Assembly (NCBI GenBank): GCA_039619475.1
Contig: CM077115.1
Coordinates: 559,394,374 to 559,458,373, forward strand
Reading direction: 5' to 3'
Source of the DNA: Icerya purchasi
Taxonomy: Eukaryota > Arthropoda > Insecta > Hemiptera > Monophlebidae
Length of the DNA: 64,000 bases
The notes below the pieces were generated by a model. It made no database searches, was not told the DNA's origin, and saw nothing but the letters and a program-made list of their open reading frames with translations. Position 1 is the stretch's first letter, and each line of letters opens with the position of its first letter. The position numbers were made by a program, and so were the translations under genes. Positions 34,900 through 48,190 of the stretch are shown here, one piece after another.

Positions 34900-37800
34900 T
34901 GTGGTTGGGGGAGAGGTCAACCAAAAACCTCTAACAATTAGAAGAGGAAAAATTCGGTTATATTTGAATCAAATAATGTCAATAAAAAGTAATCAGTAGA
35001 ACAAGAATAATTGATAGTACTGTAGAATTCTTGCTTAATTGTAGCTTGCAAAAGTAATCTTGAAAGTGAAAATAGAATAAAAACTTCGACGGAGATCAGC
35101 GAAATAGGCAAAATTAATTAAGACGAAGAAAAATAAGAGATAAGACAGCGATTTTCCTATGAGAAAAACGCCAGATTTTAAAAATCAAGAGTTAAGAATA
35201 AATAAAAGTAGAGAGCGTGGGCGGAAGATGTTTAGCAACGATAACCTAAATAAGATCTGCGAACACAAAACGGAGGTGTGATTCATCAAGAACTATTGAA
35301 ACTGGAGAGGATTTAAGTACAACAAGTCGAAATGGAAGTCAAGAGGTTTGGATTATATTTAATTTAGAGAGTCGAGGCTTGGAGACACAGCCATGGATAA
35401 CAGAACAGTAGTCAAATTTATAACAAGTAATGGAATTAAAAGAAGAAATAAGAATATAGAGATCAGCATCCCATTTAGTTTACCACAGGAGGATTTTCCG
35501 CAAGTTTAGCCTTTTGATAGAAGAAAAGGAAAAACATTAGAAAGGAAGGAATTAAAAAGATCGAGCAGAAAACACAAGGACCTCTTCATACAGGCCTTTC
35601 AGAATAAAGTATACCGTCAAGTTCTAGAGTGGAGCTAAGAAATTTCAATAGAACAGTCTCTAATTCATTATTACTGAAAAGGCAGAAGTTAGAAAACGGG
35701 AAGGTGAATTCTGTACAAATGGAACTGAACTAATTCATCTAAAGAGAGGACCTAAGCAGAAGTAAAAGAATCAATAAAAGGAATAAGTATGTCAACGGGA
35801 ACGTTGAAATTTGAAGACGTTAATTTGAAAGTTCCGGCAAGTTTCCATTCTAGAGAAGGAAGAACAAAAAATCTTCCAAGAGAACCTTTTTTGAAACTTT
35901 AAGTGTAGAGCCTGTGTTAATGAGTCAAAACATTTTCTGTCATAAAATCAGAACGAAAGGTTCCAAAACCGGGGCTTGACTTCGGTCAGATGCGGCAACA
36001 CATTTTACCAAAGAGATGAAGCTGAACTACGATAACTAGATGGAGGGAGATGACGAGCAGGAGAAGGTAAAACAGACGTAATGGAATGTAAAACGTAATT
36101 AGAAAAATAAGTATGGGTTCTCATAGTCAGGTTGCGTATTAGGGAGTGATGAGTCGAGGAACGGAATAGAGTTCAAATTGTATTGGAAGGATTCTGTCAG
36201 GAAGAATGGAAAGGGCTGAAATAACAGGAGTTATTAGTTGTTATCGTAGGAATCCGTGAAGGTCCTCCAGTTATAATCAGGGCCAATGTTAGGTAGGAAA
36301 AGAATGGCGGAAGTTAGAAATGAACGAATTCTCGAAATAAGTTGGAGGAAGATTCGTAGGGAGGGAACAAATTGTCAGATTGGATAACATTCGCAAGGAT
36401 GGAGCAGTTGGTGTTGTAGACTGTGCAGTTGCAGTCTTCACTGATGATGAATGATTTTGGGGTAGAACTGAAAAAATAAGAAAGGGGAAAGTGATAAAGA
36501 TCGTAGTTAGAGGGAATATAAAACAATATTAGTAGCACTTGCAAATGGATGGAAATGTGGATAACATTTTGGTAGGTCAGGACTAGCGAGTAGTTTGATA
36601 GAGATAAGGTGAGAGTGGAACAGGATATCACTTTTAACAAAAAGATTGCCGAACTTACCATCTGATTAATCTGTAGCTTCTGATAATAAAGTTGATGCCT
36701 GATCGAAGCACCGCGTTTTTGAAGATAAACAGGTAACAGTAACATTATGACGATGCAATGAACATTCTAATGAATTTTTATCGGCTTTCACGTTACGATA
36801 ATTTCATAGCAGTGCATTAAACTTAGTCAGCATTTTGCAAATGCAACAGAAGTGAAATAAGCGAAAAGAAGGAAGGGATGAACAGCAAGGAGGCGCGAAC
36901 GGCATTTACAGTAAGCCATTTCAGATGAATAGTTGCCGAAGAAAAGAAAGAAAAATTGTAACGATTAGAAATCTGGGTCAAGTCGCGGTTCCCAAAATTA
37001 CATATGAAACCGAGGGAGAAATAAAACATTTTTCGACTCGGAGAAAAGCAATTTAAAAATATCCGTATAGATGCGATAATGCCGGTTATAGTTAAGTTAT
37101 AGTATTTAAGCGCTTCAAAGCCACCGCTACACACGCCAGAAAATCTCACAATTACATAAAAAACCCAATAAACACGAGATAAAAAGTAAAATCACAACTC
37201 ATTTCAAAGATGAACCGAGTCACCTTGAGCGCATTGGAGGGAAAAAGGGAGAAAAAATGAGTATACCACTGTCAGTGATTGTAACCTCTTAAGCAGCGAT
37301 AAATTTAGAATTAAATAAGGAAAAATTAGAATAGAAAAGAGAAAAACAATAAGATGAAATCGTTGGTCAACTGAACTTGAAGTTTTCTCGTGTACAGGAG
37401 AGGACAGATTGAAGGGGAAAAGGTAGAAAAGGAAGTGTAGGAAAGTAGTGAAGAAATGGAAGAGAACAAAAGGAAGAAGGTTCAGACAAAATCTACTTAC
37501 TTCCCTTCTTTTTTTTTTTTTTTCTTTTTATAAGAAAGAAGATTAATTAATATATGCGTTATTAGAAAGGATACAAGGTAGAGGGTCAACCAGAAGGAAT
37601 GATAAAGGAGCAGCGCCATTTGAAGAAAGTAGAGCTCCGTGATGGCGGAAAAAAATATTTTTGATAAAGGTAGAAAAAATAACGGAGAAGGGCTTAGAGA
37701 AGCAATCAGAAAGATAATTATCTGAAAAATACGGTTAATCGGAGAGAGGACGAATTTGTTGTTGAGAGCCAATCCAGACAAAGGAGATGGAATAAAGAAG

Positions 37801-38000
37801 AGGAGGAAATCGAGAAGAGGATTCATAGGAAGAGTTTGAGTTACGACGTTTAAAAAGAGACAGAGATTTAGGACGAGTGAAGAAATTAAAAAGGGGAATG
37901 ACAGATGGTGAGGTTGAAAGAATTTTTTTTGGAGGAAAAGAGAGCTGAGGCTCGATCAGCATACGAAAACGCGTGTAGTATTTCCTAATAAAAATCATTT
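34900..38000 (-). mobile_element. Heavily decayed LINE, minus strand (gag-like, endonuclease, RT region)
   Basis: The plus strand is strikingly purine-rich over 3 kb, the complement of the pyrimidine-rich LINE coding strands elsewhere in the window. Near 36560-36330 the minus strand gives VLLILFYIPSNYDLYHFPL then SSTPKSFIISEDCNCT. These resemble the APE endonuclease of LINEs (family: I-Y-I-P-P-N ... F-I-I-x-G-D-F-N-C, with the catalytic D-F-N mutated here). NVIQSDNLFPP follows, as expected. Upstream, near 37090, LKYYNL...GIIASI recalls a CCHC zinc knuckle of a gag-like ORF1 with its Cys/His lost, and near 37850 SLSLFKRRNSNSSYESSSR recalls an ORF1 N-terminus. Near 35990 FWN could be the P-W-W-N linker. 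RT motifs are not readable. Boundaries and ORF1 are inference; the endonuclease match is the main support. Confidence 0.5.
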
Positions 38001-40600
38001 AAAAGAAATAGGAAGCCTCGTACATGATACCATTACAGAAAATGAAAATGAAAAGTCAGAACTTTAATATTAAAAGTTGATGATGGACACGTAATAAGAT
38101 AGAAAAATGAGGTGAATCGGAAGGCAAAATTTGACAAAAATTTTTCCTAAAGCGTCTAATTCTTTAAGCATCGAATATCAGGTAAACGCTTAAATTTTCA
38201 GTCGCGTTAGCGTAAAAATTAAAAAATACTTTAAAAAACGTTTTCCGTTTACTCCGGTCGACTTACACACTGTTACCGGAGAAAGTTAATTTCAGCAAAA
38301 TTATCGTCATTTGAAAAGCAGATTAATAACGCGCGGAAGTTTTTGCTCGTTATAATTTTTTAACAGGAACTTCGTTAATCGCTGATATTTGTCATTCTCA
38401 GCACCTTCCGCATAAAATTAAATGAACGCGTTTTTACGATGTAGTACCTGAAAAACAAAAAAAAGACTAAAAAATCTGCTTCATCAAACATCGAGGGCAT
38501 TTTCTCAAGTTGACCTCGCTATAATATTTCTTAATTAAGATAAAAAAGCTGCATCAGAAAACATATTACCGCGAAATGCATGATAAATATAAAAAAATCA
38601 ATATGTGTGTGTGTGTGTGTTCCGGAAACATGCCGGTACATTGTTTTATTAAATTTACGTTCCTCGATAAACGTTTCAGTTGGTTTAATTAGAAAATATC
38701 AGAAATGGTTAATAGTTTGTATCGAATAACAATGTTATTTTCTAGCGGATATCAGCTAAAACGCATTGTGCATTTGGGTATAATTGTAAGAACGCGCGTT
38801 GGTGGAAAGATAAGGAACTGGCCACGTCGCTGGTTCGCAGAACGGTTTTTATCCACTCTTTGCATTTTCTTTCTTCGTACATTTCTCTTATTCTCTCTTT
38901 TTTATCCTATCGGACACCCTCCATTGTTTTTTCAGCTCCCCTTTCTCCCCTAACGTGTGCATTCTCAACGGTAAGAACACTATACCAAAACGCTACGCCT
39001 GTCTTCAGGTAAAACGTTCTAGCATTTTAAATGAAATGCGGAAAAACCCCTTGAACAGTGAAAGTGAGTGCACGTCAATCGCATCCATCGTTTGGTATGC
39101 GTTCGATTTTGGCAGTCTCAAAAGCAGCTTCAAGATTTTCTCGCTCAGTAACTGCCATCCGCGTAAATACTCATTCCAAATTTGAACGATGTAATATTTT
39201 AGCAGAATCCTTTCATTTCTTTCAGAAATATTATACTGCTCAATTAAGCCGTTTCTGTTAAACGTACAGCTAGTGCGCATATTTAAAGAAAAAATTAACC
39301 TATATAACTCGACGAAAACAGATACAAACGCAAAATGATAAAAACTTACTTTGACCCATTTCTACAGTACTAATATAGAGTATAATGGCCTCTGTTTCTC
39401 GTGATAATCAAAAATGTGTCATAATTAAAGGATTCAGTTTTCCTTTTTATTTATTTAGATTATCCTTTTTTCCCCTTTTTTCTATTTGTATATATTTTTG
39501 TCAACAGGTTTTTTCTTCTATTTTTATTTATATTCTTATACGTGCCTATTACTCTTTTCTAGTGGGAGGGAAGCTGTTTTTTTTTTTTTTTGTTAAATCG
39601 TCAACAATTTATTGAATCCGTCTTTTATTTATTATATTTTTCGAAAAAAGAGAAAAATATCGGACTTTGATGCTCGTCTTCTAACTTATAGAGCAGGTAC
39701 CGTACTTTCGTAGCCGGTTAAAATTCCCCGGACTTGTTAAAAATGTGAACAATTATTTTTCTGTCTAATCCCCTAGATAAGAAAAATGCTTCATCGCGGG
39801 GGGGGGGGTGCGTAGCATCCTCTGCATCGGTAAAATGATGATAAAATAATTCTGCAGACACACGCTACCGCAGCGAAATACAGTTTTACACGGTCAATAT
39901 AGTAAGAATTCGAACGGTTCGTTTCAAAAAAAAAAAAAAAAAAAAGAAAAAAAGAAAAAAAAGTGAATATTTTTTATAGGGGGTTTGATTGCCGCGAGCG
40001 TTGGTCCACAAATGAAATTTTCCCCTTTTATGATCGCTTTTCATACACGTGGTTTCGTAGCCAGAATTTACATTCGAGAAGGGTCAGTGTGCATTGGTGG
40101 TCCAAAGGGCATGAACTATTTATCCATACGATAAAGTAAAGACTCAATACACCGGCAACTCTACAAGTATTACCGTTTATTTCGGATATCCCAATGTTGT
40201 ATTTTCCATTTAATAAAAACCCAAACTCCAAAACACGTCATCTCCCCTTGACGAATAAAAATAGTACCATGAAGTGTGTGTGCATCTTTAAATTTCTCGC
40301 AACGTTTTCCTACTAATTTTGCAAATCTTTTTCCGTTTATTTTGTGAAGTATTTCGGAAAAGTTTTGGACGATGTCCGCTGGTCCCTGTGGTGGACTACC
40401 TAAATGCGTCAGTTTTTTGACCACAACACAACTGAGATTAAACTCGACAAAAAGCGAAGAGCCGTTTTTCTCTGCGACTCTGCTAACAAAAATTTCCAGC
40501 TTTAGATATAAATTATAGATATCAATTTCAAGATGGCAAGATTAGGAGCTTCGGAAAGACTATAAAAAAAAAAAAAACGAGATTTGTTTAAACATAATTT
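38001..40600. other. AT-rich non-coding DNA with simple repeats
   Basis: (GT)n at 38604-38620, G11 at 39798-39808 and A20 at 39926-39945. Frames of 66-91 codons on both strands at 38.7-39.3 kb show no domain. Confidence 0.5.
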
Positions 40601-43600
40601 TAAATGGATTTCGCGTTTTGTCCTTTTTTTTTTTTTTTTTTGCTTGACTCTTACCATCGAACACAGTTTTCCTCCACATTCTTGCTGCGATATTTATTTC
40701 ATCATAGCCTAAGAGTCGCAATGGCACTGGTATCTTTCTATTTCGCCTGGAAATTAAAGCATCTAGCGGAAATAATAATAATTAGAAAAAATCAGCAACG
40801 TTCTGAAATGAAAAAGAAGGTAAAAGAAACTGTTAGAAAAACAAAAGCGAGTGGCAAATAGCGCAGTTGGGAAGTACCAAGTGAGATTTGCGGACATGCC
40901 GTCCATTGTTTAATGGTGGCGTTGGTGAAATTGTGTGCACGTACGGAATAGTACATTGAATTTCCGGGTATTTTTTTTGTTCCTCTAAAAAATAGTTTGA
41001 CATCTACTTAGAAAACTTCATATTTAACGCTCGCGTAGATAAACAGAATCGGTCAGCTGAGGTTAGAAATATCGCTCGATGGTACCACAGGTGAAAAAAT
41101 CGGGCGCAAAAAAGGAATTCCCGAAAAAATCACTTCATATCTGCATTCAAATCTGATCGTTCCTTTTTCAGCGCGTGCAAATCACCGCATACCAACTGGT
41201 TTTCAGTGTACAGCCGCAATTTGCCTTTCACATTACTGAACGAAACTGTTCTTTAACCGTAAATGTTCTTGTAAATACTTGCGTACGTAACGAAAATTCC
41301 GAATCACTTTAGTGCAATAATGAATGTATATCATTTACAATAAACAGACAGGTCACAAATTAATTTTTTAAATTTAGAATTGGGTTCACCGAGTAGGCAA
41401 TTATTAAGCGATGTCTCTGAATTGCAACATTCTGAATGTAAAATAAAGTAAGAAAATATAAATTTAATTAATAATAGCATAATTGACCAAATCAGTACTA
41501 ATTCAGGAATTTAGCCGCTATTTCATTCGCTGTATTCATTTTGGAATAAGCAATTGTATTAACATCTCCTTTATTCTTAAACTAAAAGAAACATTATTCA
41601 TAAACATTAAGGCATTTATTGTTATGAAATATAAATTTAATAATAATAATTAATGATGATTATCGTTGTAGTAATTAATTATCCGATATAATATCATATT
41701 GTTATTAATTCTATTCAGTTGTCTGTTCTTTCTTTACACCTCTGACCATTTCGAAACCATTCGTAATTACTGTATAGAGTTCCTTTGCTCTCTTTTTTTT
41801 CGTTGTAGAATTTTTGTTGGTCTAGATCAGTTAGAAGAACCAAATTTCTTAATCTACACATTTTGTTCTTCTGCGTTTTTAATACTTGTTTTTAAATGTC
41901 CGATTCTAGCGGAATAATCGGCCCTGGTCTATTTCGATTTTTACTAAATAGTATACCGGTGTATTGTATATATCATCTACCGTTAATCCTATACCAGTCT
42001 TAGCGATTACTGTTAAAACTAATTCTGAAACATTTTTTTCGCCTTCTTTTAACACCATTAATACGTTCTCACGTCTAATATATTTCTCAAAATCATTTGA
42101 TATTACTGAGTTGTTTCGTCTTTTCTTGATGTAGATTATCTTCTAACACATGGTAGTTTCTCAACTTTATATATAGTTAACTTGCTTTATTTCTTTTTCT
42201 AGTTTATTTTGTATTTCATATTGTTCTGCTATAAACGTGACCGATTTTTCTATATATCTTTCAGTTCATTTTATTTAGAATTTTATTCACTGCATTACTA
42301 TACAAATTTTACCTTGTTCTTTTTATATATGTATTATTCTAATCTTCATTTCCTTCCAATGTTTTTTTACTTTTGTTTCCGTTCATCTACACATTCAACC
42401 TTTCACTGTAATCATATAAGAATTTAAATTTATCAAAAGTCCCTTTTATTTTAAGTGATTATCGTAATTATAATCATTAGGTATATTTGTAAATTACACT
42501 AAGCAGTTATTCTGTACAATAACATTTTTAATTTTTTGATAAAAATTTTGTTGTGAGTAAACTTAAAAAGCGATAGTTTTTTTTTTAAATTTTAACTCAA
42601 AAAACAAAAATTAAAAATTATAGATGCGGTTCAATAATTACTAAAATTGTATTTCATAAATCAGCATTATTTTAAATATACTTCCCGCTTCTTCTTTTAA
42701 CGATACCAAAAAGAAAATATTAAAAATAAATTGTTAAGCCTGAAAAAAAAAATTAAGAAAAATTAAGAAAAAGGACAAAGAAAAAGTTATTCCTTTATTT
42801 AATAAGGAATTTAAATAAGATAGTATACATGCGGACTGTTTTTAATTTGCAATAAAAGCATTTATTCGCATAGAAATTGTTTAAAGTATTTTTTTTTTTA
42901 TTTACATTAAATGTTTTTAGTATTATTTCGCTCCTGTTTCTCGCATTATTTACTTTTGCCATTGAACGATTTTTTTGTTTTTTCCAAGAGAAAAAAAAAA
43001 AACTTTAAAAGCGGAAGCAAATAATAGGAAAGGTGCGGTGTTTAGTCTTTTATACCTGTCTAAGGAACGTGAAACCCAATTCAGACTTACCTTTTTCCAC
43101 CTTAATCTGAATTTTGACATTTATGACGCCCGTTATTGCCACTACAAAATCATCATCTGTATACTTGCCTGTTTTTGTTTTTTTTTTTGTTTTTTTTATC
43201 CGCTGAATTTGTAATTATGCGAAATTATATCGAACCATTGAAATTGCGATAACAGTACTGGGGCATTTTGTAACATGAGCGTATTACTCTTCCTCAAAAA
43301 ACCATTACCAGATAAAGTGTTCAAGGTTCCTTTCCTATATGACAATTTTGCGTATATCCTATCTGACCCACAGCACATATGTAGATGTTCCCGGTAATAA
43401 ATCCCGTTTCACTCTAGCAACGTAGTAGCGTCTTTATTTAAAATTTCATCGGAAGAATACCAAAATCTATATTTCTGACCAGATATTTTCCCTTGTTCTC
43501 ATTCCTTTTTTGTGGCGTATCTTTTACTGCATAATACCTGTGTGTTCGCTTTTTTACATAAAAGTCCCTCTAGTTCGTCTTAATTCTTTCATTATTATCA

Positions 43601-44506
43601 GATTTTGTTCGTCTACTGTTCAATTTCCGGTTATTACGCAATCACATACCCATTTGAGCTCTAAGCCGTGCCATTACCATTATTATTAGCCTTCTAACAT
43701 TCAACGTTGCTCATCAGGTCAATTTACTTGTGATCAGCCTGGCGAATCAGTCACGATAAGTATCTGCTACGAGCTTTGCTCGGATTTATTCCTAAAACTT
43801 GCAGAACAATCCACGAATATTTACGAGTTTTACAAAACTTTTAAAAATACAATAACAACACGCAAGAAATACGAAGGTTTGTGTTACCCTATTTTTCAGT
43901 TTTGAAAGTACAATTTTAAGTTTACATGATTTATAAACTCGACATATAAATATATATCGTTAAAACCAAATTTATTTCATCGCGAACTTTTAATTTCCCA
44001 TTTAACACGGTAAATAAAGGAAAATTTACTTTTTATTAAATCTAAAAGTTTACTAACATGAACACCGTTTGCCACCAATTTCTACAAACAATTCTCGACT
44101 TAGCAATAAAAACAAATATTACTACTACAAAGTACCAGCGGCAAAACTCGGTAATAATATACAGGATATAATATTTAACGTAATATTTAAATCCGTTGCA
44201 TGAAATGCAGATAAATACGTTCTTCATTTATGCTCTTATCTATTTTCAATTAGCGAGGTGAATAAACATATTATTATATTTGTACACCAGTGTTGTGTAA
44301 ATAAATATTTCCCTTAATTCTCAATAAACCTGAAAAATACAATGAAACACGGGTCGACTTCCTTTTAAAATTGCTCGCGTTTCGTAGTGTCGACCATAAG
44401 ACCTCGTCCAATTAATTTTTTTTTTAACCAGTAAAAATCGTTAATTAGTAAATTTCATCAACATCTTTAAAGTTGTTTCCGAAGTTATATATACATATAT
44501 ACACAT

Positions 44507-44515
<9 letters not shown>
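40601..44515. other. AT-rich non-coding DNA
   Basis: 41.69-42.43 kb and 43.5-43.7 kb are pyrimidine-rich like the decayed LINEs, but I cannot read any motif in them. No gene, RNA or transposon end is supported. Confidence 0.45.

Positions 44516-44565
<50 letters not shown>
44516..44565. repeat. (AT)n microsatellite, 25 units
   Basis: Perfect AT array of 50 bp, preceded by degenerate ATACATAC/ACATAT repeats from 44488. Confidence 0.97.
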
Positions 44566-44570
<5 letters not shown>

Positions 44571-45299
44571 TGCCCATACTATAAGATATACTGTAAAGCT
44601 TTTAGTATATTCAAACACGGATAGTTTTCTATAACTTAATACTGCCTCATATTTCTCTCACTGTTTTATAATATTACGTATTCAGAACAATCCCTAGTCA
44701 CAGTATCTTTTGCTTGATTCATTAATCGGCCTCTAATTTAAATATGATTTCAAATAAATCCACGTTATATAATTTAATTTAAATCCGAGACCTCGTATAA
44801 TTGGTCAACAGAACATATTCCAGCTCATTTTTCCCGTTATCCGTCACCATATTGTCATTCCAATTATTCATATTTTTCTTGATTTTCTACGTGCCACGAT
44901 ATTATTAACATGTGTGTGTATATCTTTCCATTATTTCGCCTAATGAAATTACCGCTTTATAAAATACGATTATTTAAATGATTAATTCGTAAAAAGTGAA
45001 ATTTAGAGCAGTAGTACTACATACTTTCGGGACCTTTTTAGGCTCCGAGAGGGTATATTAAACATCCCTAACGAAAAACAAAAAAACAATAAAAAATTAT
45101 CGCGTTTTAAATCTATCTCGCGCGCATGTCTTTCACTGTAAATACGGGAAAAACCATGCAGTTTCTTGAATCTGAAGATTTAACGGAATCAAGAGAATTT
45201 TTAAAGAGTCTAAAATATTTTTCGAAAAATGTCAAAATACTAAAATGCGTAAAATAAAAGTCTTGTAGTTTTCAAGTTGAAATCGAACAGTGTAATACT
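44566..45299. other. AT-rich non-coding DNA
   Basis: No signal recognised. Confidence 0.5.
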
Positions 45300-46187
45300 A
45301 GTAAATGTGTTCGCTCGGATACTGAATATTTTACAATTAGGCGATTTTTATACAAGCACCGGGGTAGTAGATAGGGCTGGAGAAAGAGCTGCCAACACAG
45401 CTCTCGGCACACAACTGGAACCTTTTTACGATCTACAGATTAATCGGACATTGTGATTCTGCTTAGTCGAACGAAGAAAAGGCTAAAAAGTTATCGCAAA
45501 GTCGCTTGTAACATTGGGCCGCTGTGCATTGTGTGAGGAAGCACATGTTTTAAGAGTGTTGTCGGAGAGAATGAAGAAAAAGAGGAGAAGAGACGATTTC
45601 GAAAATAAAATGTTACGGATAGAGGCCGCGCGCGGTGTAGAAACGTTGCTGTGAAACAAAAGTTGTATAACACATTAAATAGCAGAGAGTGTCTGCTGCA
45701 ACGGCTGTCAACCGAGTAAGCATTCGGAACATCGTACCAGTACACACAATCGTCCGTTGGGTACGGTGTGGCGGCGGCGGCAGGTCGTTCGGGAAAAAAC
45801 TTTTTAAACTTAACCGGCGGGCGGGGCTTCCAGAATAGTCGTGACCGCCCCGCAGAGGCGTGGTCACGGAGAAGAACGATGCGAGCCGGAAAAAGTCGAT
45901 CGCCGATGCCGCATTCCCTTTCGGAACCGTGAACTTCTGGCAGGTTCTCCATTCGGTCGGATTATACGGATTTTCGGTATTCGAACGGTTAGCTCGTTAT
46001 CGACGCTATATCTCGTTTGTTAACATTTTTTTTTCCTTTTTTAAAAAATTTTTTTCGGGAATAATATCGATGCCGAAGTATAATATATCGATCCGCCGAA
46101 AAATATCGTCCATTATTGCTACGGATAATACTATTATTTTTTGAGTTAATTACTGTTGTAAATATTAAGTTTTCAAAAGATATAATA

Positions 46188-46258
46188 CTAGTAATAATAA
46201 TAATAATTATTATTATTATTATTACTATTATTATTATTATTATTATTATCATTATTAA
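46188..46258. repeat. (TAA)n/(TTA)n mirrored microsatellite
   Basis: Five TAA units switch at AATT to a run of TTA units, so the array is self-complementary across its centre (about 46206). Small interruptions occur at ACTATT and ATCATT. Confidence 0.93.
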
Positions 46259-46411
46259 ATAATAACAGCGATAAATAATAATAAAATTTCAGTTAACGTA
46301 CATATTGGTTTTTTTTTTGTCTTTTTTTCTCATTATTATCACTTTTTTTTTTCCCTTTTTTATTATATATCGTTCTGTTTGTTCCGATGATGCGTTCATT
46401 CGATTTTTTAC

Positions 46412-46505
46412 CAGTTTCATCGTAATATAATAGTTCTCCGTCGTTCGCTGGTACACTGCCGTCGCTAAACACGCTGCCTCGACGAAACCCTGCCGCCATC
46501 ATCAC
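46412..46505 (-). CDS. Candidate first coding exon, unknown
   Basis: Three successive ATGs at 46505-46497 open a frame reading MMMAAGFRRGSVFSDGSVPA then NDGELLYYDETG. The third ATG has a good context (A at -3, G at +4). A splice donor CTGGTAAAA follows (GT at 46411-46410), leaving the exon in phase 1. Beyond it the frame becomes K/N-rich and A/T-rich, as intron would. Composition and position in a CpG-rich island suggest a real 5' exon, but I recognise no family and no downstream exon. Confidence 0.3.
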
Positions 46506-46540
46506 AGTCGATCAGAAGTGCCAATGATAATTAATAAGGT

Positions 46541-48094
46541 AAATTAGTACTAAAACACTTTTTGACGAATTTTTAAGCGTACTCATTTTCGCCGGATATG
46601 TTCATGTGGTGAGCGATGTTTATTACGAAACATCGATCTTAAATGCTTTAATTTAATTCATTTTACATTTACCTTTACATTGTGCACAAAAAAAAAATTC
46701 GTGAACATTTATCCATTTTGGAGATAACTGCTTTTGGAATGAAAACCTATTTAATTTTCCGGGTCTTCTAGAATTTTTTCTTTTTCAACCGCAGAAATTA
46801 TATTTCGATTGCAATGTTAGAAAGGTTCGCTATTTTTATGAAAACGTTTCAATTCGCGTACCCTTTTTTTTCCCGGTTTTTTCATTGCTTGAAAATTCGC
46901 ATACCACGAAAAATGGTGCCGGCAAACAGTCTCCATTATTTAATTCCGTTTTCCGAAACACTTAGTGTCTAAGGGGAAGAGTTTTTTTTTCGTAACAGCG
47001 CGTGATGTGTTAAAAATTGCCTTTAATTATCGAGTTTCGCTGATTTTTTTCTCGAAATGTGTCCTATCGGAAGGTGCAAAAGTTATTTAAGGAACGAATA
47101 CGTTCTTTTATATTTATTTCCGACGTTTACTTTTTTTTCGAATTGTATACCAGGGAGACTGGATAAAAATGAGAGAACTTTTTATATTTTTACCTAGCAT
47201 GGTCGTTTTAAATATCTGTTGCTTAGTTTTTTGAAGAAATCGTTCGTTCTTCAAGAATTCCTGAAATTGTTGTCAATTGCTAATTTCTTACATTCCTTTG
47301 TTTTTTTCCATACTTTAATTTGGATCCGACTCAAAAAAAATTACAAAGTCATCGAATATTTTTACCGGCACAGTTTAATAGAACTGCAAAATAATTCCTA
47401 GTGGACGACGCTATAATATATATTATATAGTGTGTAAACATTTGAAAACCTTTGCGCAACAGTTAGAAAAAGCTTAATTATTACCGGTTATTAATTATAA
47501 ATTTATCGCAGCCTTTCTAAATCAATTATCCGAAACATCTAGTATATAATACCGGTGACGAATAAGTCCTACACCATTACGATTTAAATGAATTTTTTAA
47601 TTAATCGTCGGACCACAAAAATTTGAAGTTCGTAATCAGCGGAAAAAACCTCCGGATAACTCTAGTGCCGGCATATAATGAAAATCCCCACAACGATATC
47701 TTTTACAATATCAAGGAAGTCGGTATGAAATGGGTATCGAGAAGCCTCGACGAAAGAACTAAAAAGAACGTTAATAATTTATTAGAAATAAGTAAGACCA
47801 AATATTATCGCGGGAATACTGATTTATGGAAATACCGATTAATTCCGTTATTACTCATCCGTGTTGAAAATACATAGAAATTCCGCGAAGCCATTGAACG
47901 AAATTGACCCCTACGCCGGAATATTAAATTGTTTATAAATACGTTTCTTCATTTTTAATTCAAGTACGAATAAAACAACGTAATATATTTATCTTTTGAA
48001 TTTTTATTTTACATGTTTGTTTCTTTACCGAGTATTGAAATAAAGATAATTAACGAAAATTGTGAAGCGCTGCGTGTATAATAATGTAAGATTT
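46541..48094. other. AT-rich non-coding DNA
   Basis: An 84-codon frame at 47623-47877 has relatively balanced composition but starts with TTG, not ATG, and shows no domain. Nothing else is recognised. Confidence 0.45.
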
Positions 48095-48190
48095 TTGGGT
48101 CCAACCTTAACCATCAGCTGAAAGTAAGTGTGGAGGAAACCCACCGAGCTATCCACGAAAGAATTTTAGCTGATGGTGAACCGAACTCAA
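48095..48190 (+). other. Pre-miRNA-like hairpin
   Basis: The 96-nt segment folds on itself. CCATCAGCTGAAA at 48111-48123 pairs with TTTTAGCTGATGG (48164-48176), 13 bp with one G-U. Inner GTGGA/TCCAC and outer TTGGGT/ACTCAA helices extend the stem, leaving an apical loop of about 18 nt. Stem length and loop fit a microRNA precursor. I recognise no known mature sequence, and the opposite strand could fold too. Confidence 0.3.

Larger units (their letters stand above)
45300..46540. other. Third GC/CpG-rich island
   Basis: GC-rich around 45.6-45.95 kb (for example GGTGTGGCGGCGGCGGCAGG near 45762) and again at 46.44-46.51 kb. A minus-strand ATG frame of 153 codons, 45952-45491, begins MENLPEVHGSERECG; it has no recognisable domain and I do not accept it as a protein on its own. 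The island resembles promoter/first-exon DNA and includes the exon candidate at 46412-46505. Confidence 0.35.

Noticed and set aside
41699..42427. Pyrimidine-rich frames possibly from another LINE
   Set aside because: No RT, endonuclease or RNase H motif could be read in any frame.
45491..45952. 153-codon ATG frame on the minus strand
   Set aside because: Lies in CpG-rich probable promoter DNA, no recognisable domain, and ends in an S/F-rich run; kept only as a note in the island entry.
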